This document shows, one piece after another, positions 18,101 through 25,318 of a stretch of DNA of 34,698 nucleotides. The stretch lies in assembly GCF_030694085.1 (NCBI RefSeq), contig NZ_JAUXZE010000001.1, positions 1 to 34,698 on the forward strand, written 5' to 3'. The position numbers and the translations under genes were made by a program. Origin of the DNA: Tabrizicola sp. (GTDB lineage Bacteria > Pseudomonadota > Alphaproteobacteria > Rhodobacterales > Rhodobacteraceae). How positions within the stretch are numbered: position 1 is the stretch's first letter; the number at the start of each line of letters is the position of its first letter. The notes under the pieces are model-generated. The model saw nothing but the letters and a program-made list of their open reading frames with translations. It did no database searches and was not told the DNA's origin.

Positions 18101-19077
18101 GCCCCGCCAACCAGCGTGTCGTCGCCATCATCGCCCTGAAGGGTGTCGTTTCCCGCGTCGCCGAACAGCAGATCGTTGCCTTCGTTGCCCTGCAGGCTGT
18201 CGTTCTCGGTCCCGCCATACAGTGTGTCGTCGTTCAGCCCGCCAAAGAGCGAATCGTCGCCGCTCCCGCCATACAGTGTGTCGCTGCCCGCCTCGCCGAA
18301 TAGCCGGTCATTGCCTGCCTCGCCCAGAAGACTGTCGTTCTCGGTCCCGCCGTAGATCGTATCGGCTCCGCCACCGCCCGACAGCGTATCGTTGCCGCCC
18401 TGACCGTAAAGCGTGTCGTTGCCGTCGACATGCCCAGCGGCCAGGGGAGGCGTTCCGACCAGCGTCGACGTCGACAGGTCGGTCGTACCGAAGCCCGGTC
18501 CCGCGATGGTCGCGCCGAACGCCGTGTCCCACTGGTTCTCCCAGTAGTAGAGCTCGATCGAATAGGTCTGGCCCGCCTGAAGATTGATCGTTCCGCTGAC
18601 GGTGGTCGCGGGCTGCTCGCGGTCGTTGTCCAGGTTGAAGACGATGTTGCCCGAGCCATCGCGGATGATGATCCGCGATCCGTCGTCCGAGGTCACGCCG
18701 AAGGTATAGGTGCCCGAGGTCTGGATGTTCAGGGTCGACTGGTAGATGACCCTGAAGTCGTCCTGGTTGGTCCCCTGCGCCGTTCCCGCCAGGGTATTGC
18801 GCAGCGCCAGAACGTTGAAGTCGTCGACATAGCCCGTGCCCTGCAGCGTGCCAGACGAGATCGTCCCGGTCTGGCCGGACGCACTGGTGAAGTCCCTGGT
18901 ATAGACGGCATAGGTCCATTGCCCCGGCAGCGGACCGTCTCCGGCGACCCGGTCGTCACCCGCACCGGCGTTGACAACATCGCTGCCACCCCCTGCTGTG
19001 AACGTGTCGTTCGTCGCGGACCCGTTGTAGGTGTTGTTGCCGGCCATGCCCGGCGCGGTGCTGCTGTTCTCCGCCAA
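15199..19077 (-). CDS. Large RTX (Ca-binding repeat) protein with PA14-like and Hint domains
   Basis: The 1292-residue protein is built from a short RTX segment (20 to 48), a PA14/GLEYA-like beta domain (about 53 to 195, with SGTYTFGVTSDDGSRI and YSIELYYWEN), then some 800 residues of GGxGxDxxx nonapeptide repeats that fold as calcium-binding beta rolls. A non-repeat insertion lies around residues 500 to 580. The C-terminus is a Hint domain beginning at Cys1103 (PCFTSGTLIETPQG) with SPQHRVLF further on. There is no Sec signal; RTX proteins normally leave by type I secretion, but no transporter genes are in the window. The start is TTG 19077, with GGGAGA five bases before it; ATG at 19047 has no ribosome binding site. 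Likely a secreted or surface adhesin-like protein; whether the Hint domain self-cleaves is unknown. Confidence 0.9.
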   Translation of the reverse strand: MAENSSTAPGMAGNNTYNGSATNDTFTAGGGSDVVNAGAGDDRVAGDGPLPGQWTYAVYTRDFTSASGQTGTISSGTLQGTGYVDDFNVLALRNTLAGTAQGTNQDDFRVIYQSTLNIQTSGTYTFGVTSDDGSRIIIRDGSGNIVFNLDNDREQPATTVSGTINLQAGQTYSIELYYWENQWDTAFGATIAGPGFGTTDLSTSTLVGTPPLAAGHVDGNDTLYGQGGNDTLSGGGGADTIYGGTENDSLLGEAGNDRLFGEAGSDTLYGGSGDDSLFGGLNDDTLYGGTENDSLQGNEGNDLLFGDAGNDTLQGDDGDDTLVGGAGSDLLSGGTGRDTADYSGSAQGVNVHLGTGQASGGDAQGDTLTGMDNVIGSAFGDTLTAHNTQGDLYGGGGNDVLYGGTGNGDRLYGGDGNDTLSGDAGGDLLYGGAGDDSIGGYSGEEGNDTAYGGAGNDSVIGGGGNDLIYGDAGNDTLVGGVGADTLYGGDDSDQFWINDDHQTDTIFGGEGGNDFDYLGLWSSTPGVGVTVNFTGNEAGTYTYGGGASGTFAQIEGMWTTLYNDSIDASASTTGQGIDGLAGDDTIIGGSGWDWLVGGDGRDSIRGGGGGDQIFAGADNDSVQAGTGDDTIYGGTGADSLSGDDGADRMFGDEGGDTLYGGQGDDTMYGGSDADLLVADDGNDLLYGDAGLDTLVGGAGNDTLFGGSEADSLAGDTGADLLYGDAGNDTVWAGSEADTVYGGDGSDQVFGDDGNDLLYGETGLDTLSGGLGDDTLYGGAEADRLSGDDGNDLLFGDDGLDTLLGGIGNDTLFGGNDADSLSGWTGDDLLYGDAGLDTLAAGDGEDTVYGGGDADSILGEGGNDRLYGDAGMDILFGGSGDDQLFGGTEADNLSGDAGNDLLDGGSHSDTIYGGDGNDTIHAGTEDDTVFGGSGADSIFGGEGRDYLIFGEGDDTVYGGGGDDFIDDQEGAQLTGRNLVYGGDGADRIYTGFDNDTVYGDGGADTIAGESGDDLIFGGAGADQLFGGDGRDTFVMQDGDFAQGDFVDGGSGGDDFDVLDLSGYGWARTDISYSSAESGTVTFYDANGAVLGTMSFTEIEQVIPCFTSGTLIETPQGPRAVDSLRPGDLVLTLDDGPQPVRWVGQRRMGLADLIADPSLQPVEIAADAFGPGVPDRPIRVSPQHRVLFCGAECELYFGTDEVLVPAIQMVGQRGISQLLQPVTYVHVMFDRHQIVLTHGMWSESFQPGERTLDGMPDLQRDELLHLFPELADPTAYPAARMTLKAYEARVLMQA

Positions 19078-19083
19078 GGGATT

Positions 19084-19107
19084 CTCCCGTATCGCGCACC
19101 ACGGGAG
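19084..19107 (-). promoter_or_regulatory. Hairpin masking the RTX gene ribosome binding site
   Basis: On the minus strand CTCCCGT and ACGGGAG form a perfect 7-bp inverted repeat around a 10-base loop, and the second arm contains the GGGAG ribosome binding site used for the TTG start. Pairing would hide the site, so this may control translation, or the repeat may be a DNA operator. No factor can be named. Confidence 0.5.
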
Positions 19108-19247
19108 TATCAGGTCAAGGTGTATGAGAACTTAACCAGAACACACGGCGAAGGGCTGACGCAGCGGTTGCAGGCTTGGCCCCGCTCCGTTCGGGCCAGA
19201 TGCGCCACCGGACCGGCGCGCCGCCCTGCGCTGCGGGCAGTGAACCC

Positions 19248-20654
19248 TCACGCCCGCCGTTCACCGGGACTTGCCACCTGCTCGGTCTCGGGCGCCGCCT
19301 CGGGAACCAGACGCACCCGCGCGACCGGCACGACCGGAGCGCGGATTGCCCTCAGCGCCAGCCAGGCCGCTGCCAGTCCGAAGACGACCCCGCCCAGCGC
19401 CTGGCCGATCAGCACGCCTTGCGCCCCCCAGTACTGCCCAAGCCAAAGGGCCAAAGGGATCGTCCCCACCGTATGCCGCCCCCAGTTCACCACGGTAGAC
19501 CAGAACGGCCGACCAAGGTTGTTGCAGACCGCATTGCCGACGAAGATCATCCCGTTGAAGAACCACAACAGCGCGAGCGGACCGCAGAACAGGTAAACCA
19601 GATCACGGGTCAGGCCTTCCGCGCGGAAGGCATCGGCAATCGGGCCGCGCAGCAGGAACAGCACTGCCGACACCATCATGATCACCAGCCCGGTAAAGAT
19701 CAGCCCGTCCCAGAAGACGCGCCGTACCCGGTCCATTCGGCCCGCACCAAAGTTCTGCCCGATGATCGGCCCCAAGGCCCCGGACAACGCAAAGATCACG
19801 CCGAAAGCCACCGGCGTCAGGCGCCCGGCAATCGCCATCCCTGCCACGGCCGCCTCGCCGTAAGCCGAGGTCGCCCGTGTAACGAAGGCTTGCCCGACCG
19901 GAGTCGCCACCTGGGTCAGGATCGCCGGAACCGCAATGGCCCAGATCGGCCCCATGTCGGCGACGACCTGCCCCACCGTTGGACGGTCGAAACCGCCGTA
20001 CTTGGCCGTGATCGGCCGCAACGCCATCCAGGCAATCACTACCCGCGCCGCAACCGAAGCTATGGCGGCACCCGTCAGTTCCCACCCGAATCCGAAGATC
20101 AGGATGGGGTCCAGCACCGCCGTCGCCACCGCGCCCCAGACCGTTGCCATCATCGCCGCCCGTGCATCCCCGTGGCTGCGCAGGACCGCGCCGCCGATCA
20201 TGCCCACCATCAGCAAGGGCTGCGACGGGATCACGATCTGCAGGAAATGCACCGCCAGCGCCGCGGTCTCTCCCGTCGCGCCCAGCAGCCCCACCAGCGG
20301 CCACAGGAACACCCAGACCACCGCCGCGAAGAGCGAGCCGAACACGAAACTCAGCACCAGGCCGGTCGTCGCCTTCTCGCGCGCCAGAGCCGGGTCCCGC
20401 GCGCCCAGCGCCCGGGCGACCAGCGCGCCCACGGCAATCGACATGCCGATCCCGAAACTCGTCGTGAAGAACAGGATCGCCCCGGCATAGCCGATGGCCG
20501 CGGCGAGTTCGGCCCGGCCCAGAAGCGCGATGTAGAACATGTTGATCAGGTCGACGACGAACACCGCCATCAGCCCGACGGACGAGGTCAGCGCCATGAC
20601 CGACACATGCCGGAACAGGTTTCCTTCAACGAATTTCGCCTGCGCCCCGGCCAT
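19248..20654 (-). CDS. MATE-family multidrug/metabolite efflux transporter
   Basis: The 468-residue inner-membrane protein has about twelve hydrophobic helices and internal two-fold repetition typical of MATE pumps, which export cationic compounds using a sodium or proton gradient. Characteristic stretches include the first-helix segment AVFVVDLINMFYIALLGRAEL, PSQPLLMVGMIGGAVLRSHGD near 160 to 180, and the second-half counterpart ALSGALGPIIGQNFGAG near residue 290. The start ATG 20654 has AAAGGG about seven bases upstream. It follows gltX on the same strand with a hairpin between them, so it is probably a separate unit. Substrate is unknown. Confidence 0.92.
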   Translation of the reverse strand: MAGAQAKFVEGNLFRHVSVMALTSSVGLMAVFVVDLINMFYIALLGRAELAAAIGYAGAILFFTTSFGIGMSIAVGALVARALGARDPALAREKATTGLVLSFVFGSLFAAVVWVFLWPLVGLLGATGETAALAVHFLQIVIPSQPLLMVGMIGGAVLRSHGDARAAMMATVWGAVATAVLDPILIFGFGWELTGAAIASVAARVVIAWMALRPITAKYGGFDRPTVGQVVADMGPIWAIAVPAILTQVATPVGQAFVTRATSAYGEAAVAGMAIAGRLTPVAFGVIFALSGALGPIIGQNFGAGRMDRVRRVFWDGLIFTGLVIMMVSAVLFLLRGPIADAFRAEGLTRDLVYLFCGPLALLWFFNGMIFVGNAVCNNLGRPFWSTVVNWGRHTVGTIPLALWLGQYWGAQGVLIGQALGGVVFGLAAAWLALRAIRAPVVPVARVRLVPEAAPETEQVASPGERRA

Positions 20655-20696
20655 GCCAAAGCCCTTTCACTTTTGCTCAAATATCCTCGGGAGGGT

Positions 20697-20721
20697 CCGG
20701 GAGGGCAGACAGCCCTCCCGG
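20697..20721 (-). terminator. Hairpin after gltX
   Basis: CCGGGAGGGC and GCCCTCCCGG pair perfectly over ten bases around AGACA, 15 bases beyond the gltX stop. No T run follows directly, but on the minus strand a GGATATTTGAGC stretch comes next, a sequence I have the impression is common after genes in this bacterial family. Confidence 0.6.
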
Positions 20722-20735
20722 GGCCAGCCCCGGGC

Positions 20736-22061
20736 TCAGAGGCTTGGCACCTTGTGCAGAAGCGGCATCACGTCGGCCATCTCCGGCCCGGCATCGCGCC
20801 CGGTCAGCGCGCGGCGCAGCGGGCGAAACAGGTCCTTGCCCTTGCGTCCCGTCGCGTCCTTCACCGCCGCTGTCCACTCGCCCCAGGTGGCCTGGGTCCA
20901 GGGCTTCGGCGGCAGCATCGCAAGCGCCTGGGCCACGAAGTCGCGGTCGCCCGGGTCCACCACCGGCTCGGCCCCGTCGCGGAACAGGGTCCACCATTCC
21001 TCCAGGTCCGCCAGGATGGTGATGTTGCCCTTGGCTACCGCCCAGAACGCCTCGGCCTCGGCCTCGGGCACGCCCAGGTCCAGCACCCGCTCGCGCACCG
21101 CCTCGAAGGGCAGCGACTGCACATGGTGACGGGTCAGCGGGAACAGGTCCTCGGCATCGAACTTGGTCGGTGCGGCCCCGAAGGACCCCACGTCGAACCC
21201 CGCCACCAGCTCGTCCATGTTGGCCGCCAGCTCTACCGGCTTCGACGACCCCAGCCGCGCCATCAAGGACAGCAGCGCCATCGGCTCGACCCCCCGCGCC
21301 CGCAGGTCGCGCAGGGACAGCACCCCAAGGCGCTTCGACAATTCCTCGCCCTGCGGTCCGGTCAGCAGCGAATGGTGCGCAAAGGTAGGCGGGGTCCCGC
21401 CCAGCGCCTTCATGATCTGGATCTGCGTCGCCGTGTTCGTCACGTGGTCCGCGCCCCGCACGATATGCGTGACCCCCATTTCCACGTCGTCCACCGACGA
21501 GGCAAACGTATACAGCACCTGCCCATCGGCCTTGATCAGCACCGGGTCGCTGACAGAGGCCGCGTCAATCGAGATGTCTCCGATGATCCCGTCGGCCCAC
21601 TCGATCCGCTCCAGGTCCAGCTTGAAGCGCCAATAGCCCTGCCGCCCCTCGGCGCGGTAGGCGGCCTTCTGCTCTTCGGTCAGGTTCAGCGCCGCGCGGT
21701 CATAGACCGGAGGCTTGCCCATGTTCAGCTGCTTCTTGCGCTTGAGATCCAGTTCCACGGGCGTCTCGAAACATTCGTAAAACCGCCCCGCCGCCTTCAG
21801 CTGCTCGGCCGCCAGCGCATAGCGGTCCATGCGCCTGGACTGCTGCTCGATCCGGTCATAGCGGATGCCCAGCCAGTCGAGGTCGGCCTTCAGCCCTTCG
21901 ATATACTCCGGCTTCGACCGTTCCTGGTCGGTGTCGTCCAGCCGCAGGATGAACTGCCCGTCGTTCTGACGCGCGATCAGGTAGTTCATCAGCGCAGTGC
22001 GCAGGTTGCCCACATGGATCCAGCCGGTGGGCGAGGGGGCGAAGCGGGTGGTTACGGTCAT
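20736..22061 (-). CDS. gltX: Glutamyl-tRNA synthetase (short form)
   Basis: This class I synthetase charges tRNA with glutamate. The 441-residue protein has the HIGH-type signature PSPTGWIHVGN (9 to 19), the DTDQERS block (44 to 50), and the KMSKS-type loop LSKRLG (241 to 246), followed by the helical anticodon-binding domain. Alphaproteobacteria often carry two GltX proteins of which one serves tRNA-Gln for the amidotransferase route; the short length and GWIHVGN variant suggest this could be one of such a pair, which cannot be checked here. AAGGAG lies about eight bases before ATG 22061. Confidence 0.95.
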   Translation of the reverse strand: MTVTTRFAPSPTGWIHVGNLRTALMNYLIARQNDGQFILRLDDTDQERSKPEYIEGLKADLDWLGIRYDRIEQQSRRMDRYALAAEQLKAAGRFYECFETPVELDLKRKKQLNMGKPPVYDRAALNLTEEQKAAYRAEGRQGYWRFKLDLERIEWADGIIGDISIDAASVSDPVLIKADGQVLYTFASSVDDVEMGVTHIVRGADHVTNTATQIQIMKALGGTPPTFAHHSLLTGPQGEELSKRLGVLSLRDLRARGVEPMALLSLMARLGSSKPVELAANMDELVAGFDVGSFGAAPTKFDAEDLFPLTRHHVQSLPFEAVRERVLDLGVPEAEAEAFWAVAKGNITILADLEEWWTLFRDGAEPVVDPGDRDFVAQALAMLPPKPWTQATWGEWTAAVKDATGRKGKDLFRPLRRALTGRDAGPEMADVMPLLHKVPSL

Positions 22062-22195
22062 CTGGGCGGCTCCTTGAACCGCCCTTCCCTGTCACAAGCC
22101 CCTGGCATTGTCCAGTTTCGCGCCACCAGCTCCGCCTTCCGTGGCAACGCCGTCCAAGGGGTTCGATGCCCCGAGGACGGCTCCCCGTCGCAAGG

Positions 22196-22621
22196 TCAGA
22201 CCGGATGCACCGGCCAGTGCAACGCCAGATCCTCCAGTCCGGCCCGGATCGCCTCGCGCAGGACCCCCTCGTCCACCGCGTCCAGCCGCTTCACATAAAG
22301 ACAGGCCTTCCCCATCCTGTGCGGCCCGAGCCGCGCGAGGATCGGTTGCAGCGTCTCGCCGCCCGCCATCAGGTAAACCGACAGCTCCGCCTTCCGCAGC
22401 GAAAACCCCGTGGCCAGGCTCTCCCCGCCATGCCCGCTCTCATAGCGATAGACATAGCGCCCGAAGCCCACCATCGACGGCCCAAAGAGCCGCGGCTCCC
22501 AGCCTGTCGCCTCGGCAAAGATCGCTAGCAGCCGCTCTGCCTCCTCCCGACGCGCCGGGTCGATCCCGGCCAGCCAGACCTCGCTGTCGAAGGCTGCGCT
22601 TCTTGTCTTCGCTTCCGTCAT
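22196..22621 (-). CDS. DUF1801 domain protein
   Basis: The 141-residue product matches the DUF1801 (YdhG-like) pattern, with EAERLLAIFAEATGWEPRLF near the N-terminus, the core MVGFGRYVYRYESGHGG (50 to 66), an ATGFSLRKAELSVYLM strand pair and RMGKACLYVKRLDAVDEGVL. The biochemical role is not known. ATG 22621 is chosen because AGAGG lies just upstream and the family begins here; longer in-frame extensions would overlap the divergent peptidase gene. It is 84 bases from the divergently oriented peptidase gene. Confidence 0.85.
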   Translation of the reverse strand: MTEAKTRSAAFDSEVWLAGIDPARREEAERLLAIFAEATGWEPRLFGPSMVGFGRYVYRYESGHGGESLATGFSLRKAELSVYLMAGGETLQPILARLGPHRMGKACLYVKRLDAVDEGVLREAIRAGLEDLALHWPVHPV

Positions 22622-22705
22622 CCGCGCCTCTGTTTTGGCCACCTTAGCACAAAGCCGACGGCCGCGCCTCTTCCCAGCACCCGTCCCCAGCCCTATCTTC
22701 CCGGC

Positions 22706-23116
22706 ATGACAAACCCATCGCCCGACAGCATCGCCCCCAGCCTCGCTCTGATCGAGCAACTCGCGCACGAGGCAATTTCCACCCTGCCCGAACCCTTCCG
22801 CGAACCTGCCACCCACATCCGCTTGCGGATCGAGGAATTCCCGGACGAAGACATGCTCGACGAGTTGCAGCTCGACGACGCGTTCGAGCTGACGGGTTTG
22901 TACGACGGCATCCCGCTGACCGAGAAATCCACCGCCGACCAGATGATCAAGCCCGACGTGATCTGGCTCTTCCGCCGCCCGATCCTGGACGAATGGTGCG
23001 AACGCGGCGACGTGTCGATCCAGGAACTGGTCAGCCACGTCGTCGTCCACGAACTTGCGCATCACTTCGGCTGGTCTGATGCCGAGATCGCCGCCATCGA
23101 CCGCTGGTGGGAGTGA
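22706..23116 (+). CDS. Zincin-like metallopeptidase family protein (PF06262 type)
   Basis: The 136-residue protein has the single-domain minimal zincin pattern: an N-terminal helix, LDELQLDDAFELTGLYDGIPL (51 to 71), a strand IWLFRRPIL, and the zinc motif HELAHHFGWSD with His115, Glu116 and His119. The conserved aspartate after the motif (Asp125) is the likely third ligand. The family is widespread and its substrate unknown. The start ATG 22706 lies close to the divergent DUF1801 gene. Confidence 0.88.
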   Translation: MTNPSPDSIAPSLALIEQLAHEAISTLPEPFREPATHIRLRIEEFPDEDMLDELQLDDAFELTGLYDGIPLTEKSTADQMIKPDVIWLFRRPILDEWCERGDVSIQELVSHVVVHELAHHFGWSDAEIAAIDRWWE

Positions 23117-23136
23117 CGACGGTTCCCGGTGCTCCC

Positions 23137-23151
23137 GCACAACGATTGTGC
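23137..23151. promoter_or_regulatory. Palindrome GCACAACGATTGTGC, candidate operator
   Basis: A 15-bp palindrome (GCACAA-CGA-TTGTGC) lies about 89 bases before the metallo-beta-lactamase-fold gene. Its size and symmetry suit a dimeric repressor or activator. No regulator gene is adjacent. Confidence 0.4.
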
Positions 23152-23239
23152 AATGTCGCACGGCACATGACGCGCCCGTGACCGGACGTACCGACACCCC
23201 GTCCTATCCTTCCCGCATCCAACCCGAAGGAGGACAAGA

Positions 23240-24169
23240 ATGACCCGATTTTCCCGCCGTCAGGCGCTTTTCGCCGGGGCCACCATGCCGCTTGCCGCCA
23301 CGCTCCCCCTTCCCGTATTCGCCAAGGCCGAGATGCAGGGCTCGGGCTTCGCGCCCTGGAACCGCTTCACGCTGGGCAGCTTCGAGGTGACCACCCTCCT
23401 TGCCGGGACCCGCGCCGGGGACAAGCCCCAGGAAACCTTCGGCACCAACGCATCGCCCGAGGACTTCGCCGCACTGTCCGCCGCGAATTTCATCCCGGCG
23501 GACAAGACCCAGAACTTCTTCACGCCCACCGTGGTCAACACCGGAGCCGAACTGGTCCTCTTCGACACCGGACTGGCAGCAGAGGGTACGCTCGCCGCGC
23601 TGACCGCCGCCGGTTACACGCCCGACCAGATCGATGTCGTCGTCCTGACCCACATGCACGGCGACCATATCGGCGGACTCATGGGGGCCGATGGCACCAC
23701 GCCGACCTTCGCCAATGCCCGCTACGTGACCGGTGCGGCCGAACACAACCACTGGTCCGGCGCGGCCAATGAAGGCTTCGACAAGAACGTCAAGCCGCTG
23801 AACGACAAGATCACCTTCCTCGACGACGGTGGCAGTGTTGCATCGGGCATCACCGGCATGGCCGCCTTCGGCCATTCGCCGGGTCACATGATCTACAGCG
23901 TTGAATCGAACGGCCAGCGGCTGATGATCACCGCCGACACCGCGAACCACTACGTCTGGTCGCTGCAGAAACCCGACTGGGAGGTCCGCTTCGACGCCGA
24001 CAAGGCTGCCGCCGCCGCTGTGCGCAAGCAGGTCTTCGGGATGATCGCTGCCGACAAGGTGCCTTTCATCGGCTACCACATGCCCTTCCCCGGGGTGGGC
24101 TATGTCGAAGCCCAGGCAGACGGCTTCCGCTACGTTCCCGCCAGCTACCAGCTTCTGCTGAACGGCTGA
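23240..24169 (+). CDS. Tat-exported metallo-beta-lactamase-fold hydrolase
   Basis: The 309-residue protein begins with a twin-arginine signal (FSRRQALFAGA, then a hydrophobic stretch ending at VFAKA), so it should be folded with its metals in the cytoplasm and exported to the periplasm. The binuclear zinc site THMHGDHIGG gives His138, His140, Asp142 and His143; the later histidines AFGHSPGHM and ADTANH, and the closing GYHMPFPG, fit the fold. Relatives include lactonases and thiol-ester hydrolases; the substrate is unknown. AAGGAGGA precedes ATG 23240 at ideal spacing. It stands alone, with a hairpin after its stop. Confidence 0.92.
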   Translation: MTRFSRRQALFAGATMPLAATLPLPVFAKAEMQGSGFAPWNRFTLGSFEVTTLLAGTRAGDKPQETFGTNASPEDFAALSAANFIPADKTQNFFTPTVVNTGAELVLFDTGLAAEGTLAALTAAGYTPDQIDVVVLTHMHGDHIGGLMGADGTTPTFANARYVTGAAEHNHWSGAANEGFDKNVKPLNDKITFLDDGGSVASGITGMAAFGHSPGHMIYSVESNGQRLMITADTANHYVWSLQKPDWEVRFDADKAAAAAVRKQVFGMIAADKVPFIGYHMPFPGVGYVEAQADGFRYVPASYQLLLNG

Positions 24170-24182
24170 GCCAAGGACCCGA

Positions 24183-24222
24183 ATTCCTTAAGCAAGGAAT
24201 TTGCCAAAAATCTTCCTCAAGG
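24183..24222 (+). terminator. AAGCAAG intergenic repeat, copy 2; hairpin after the hydrolase gene
   Basis: ATTCCTT-AAGC-AAGGAAT (24183 to 24200) is a perfect seven-pair hairpin starting 14 bases after the stop codon. The element continues to 24222 and aligns closely along its length with the palindrome at 10037 to 10072. Both copies lie just after a gene, which suits a terminator-like or mRNA-end role. A second GC-rich inverted repeat, GCCCCCG...CGGGGGC, follows at 24228 to 24252. Confidence 0.55.
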
Positions 24223-24306
24223 CTTTTGCCCCCGGCCACAACCGTCGGGGGCAGTTCCATTTCCAGCGGAAGCGCTTATGATAGCGGTAACAGCCACAGG
24301 TGCCGC

Positions 24307-25254
24307 ATGTCCCAGCTTCCGATCCTCACCCTTACGCTCAACCCCGCACTCGACATGGCGACCGAGGTGCACGAGCTGATCCCCGGCCACAAGCTGCGCT
24401 GCACCGAACCCTTGCTCGATCCCGGCGGCGGGGGCCTCAACGTCTCTCGGGCGATCAAGGCGCTGGGGGGAGACAGCCTTGCCCTGGTTGCCATTGGCGG
24501 GTTGACGGGGGACCGTCTCGCGGGGCTGATCCGGGGCGAGGGCGTTACGTTCCTGTCCATCCTCGGCCCCGGCGAAACGCGCCAGTCGCTGACGGTCAAC
24601 GAAGCCACCACCGGCAAACAGTATCGCTTCATGCTGCCCGGCCCGGTCTGGGGCGAGGCAGAGCGTGCCCGCGTCTTCACCCTTCTGCGCGCCACCGCCC
24701 GGCCCGGTGGGCTATCGGTAATCTCGGGCAGCCAGCCGCCCGGCGTGCCGGTCGACTTTCCCGCGCAACTGGCCGCGTCGATGCCCGAAGCGCGCGTGGT
24801 GCTGGACACCTCCGGCTCCACCCTGACCGAGGCGGTGCGAAACCCGATTCCCGGACTGGAAGTCCTGCGGATGGACGGGCCGGAAGGTGAAGATCTGGCC
24901 GGAAAGCCCCTGCCCAGCCTTGCCGACACCGCCGAATTCGCGCAGTCGCTGGTACGCAAGGGCGTGGCACGGATCGTCATCGTCGCCCGCGGGGCCGAAG
25001 GCAACGTGCTGGCAGATGCCGACCAGCGGCTCTTTGCCAAGGCGGCCAAGGTGCGGGTGAAATCCACCGTCGGCGCCGGTGACAGCTTTGTCGCGGCCTT
25101 CGTCCTGGCACTGTCGCGTGGCCAGAGCCATGCCGAGGCCCTGGCGCTGGGGTCGGCCGCCGCCTCTGCCGCCGTCACCACGGATGCCACCCAGCTCTGC
25201 CGCCCCGAAGACGTGATGCGCCTTCTGCCGGAATGTGCGGTGACCGAGGTTTGA
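24307..25254 (+). CDS. pfkB: PfkB-family sugar kinase (6-phosphofructokinase II or 1-phosphofructokinase type)
   Basis: The 315-residue kinase closely follows the E. coli PfkB layout: ILTLTLNPALDMAT at the start, the substrate loop LDPGGGGLNVSRAIKALGG (38 to 56), YRFMLPGP near 103, and the catalytic GAGDSF block with Asp259. PfkB phosphorylates fructose 6-phosphate; relatives use fructose 1-phosphate or tagatose 6-phosphate, and sequence alone does not decide. The usual KPNxxE (NxxE) motif reads RMDGPE here, an Asn to Asp change. AGGTG lies five bases before ATG 24307. Confidence 0.85.
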   Translation: MSQLPILTLTLNPALDMATEVHELIPGHKLRCTEPLLDPGGGGLNVSRAIKALGGDSLALVAIGGLTGDRLAGLIRGEGVTFLSILGPGETRQSLTVNEATTGKQYRFMLPGPVWGEAERARVFTLLRATARPGGLSVISGSQPPGVPVDFPAQLAASMPEARVVLDTSGSTLTEAVRNPIPGLEVLRMDGPEGEDLAGKPLPSLADTAEFAQSLVRKGVARIVIVARGAEGNVLADADQRLFAKAAKVRVKSTVGAGDSFVAAFVLALSRGQSHAEALALGSAAASAAVTTDATQLCRPEDVMRLLPECAVTEV

Positions 25255-25268
25255 GGCGAGACGCAAGC

Positions 25269-25296
25269 GTAGGGTGGGCAATACTGCCCAGCCTAC
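25269..25296. repeat. GTAGG-type palindrome between pfkB and phosphodiesterase genes
   Basis: GTAGG-g-TGGGCA and TGCCCA-g-CCTAC form an 11-pair inverted repeat around ATAC with one G/G mismatch. It belongs with the GTAGG palindromes at 29738, 29782 and 34646. It fills most of the 64-base gap and may act as a 3' end signal. Confidence 0.65.
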
Positions 25297-25318
25297 CCCC
25301 GCACCCGGAGGGACTCTG

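Noticed and set aside
15289..18303. A 1004-codon open frame on the plus strand opposite the RTX gene
   Set aside because: It mirrors the repetitive GC-rich RTX codons, has a low-complexity Val/Ala/Ile pattern and no family features. The minus-strand protein is strongly supported.
15900..18420. Regularly spaced short DNA repeats suggesting a CRISPR array
   Set aside because: The repeats have a 27-base multiple-of-three period, vary in sequence, and encode RTX nonapeptides. No constant repeat/unique spacer pattern exists.
19176..22298. A 1040-codon plus-strand open frame across the MATE and gltX genes
   Set aside because: It spans two real genes on the other strand and the gap between them, with biased Arg/Pro/Gln composition and no recognisable domain.
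22622..23197. An N-terminal extension of the DUF1801 gene by almost 200 codons
   Set aside because: It would lie opposite the well-supported zincin-like peptidase gene and shows no family similarity.
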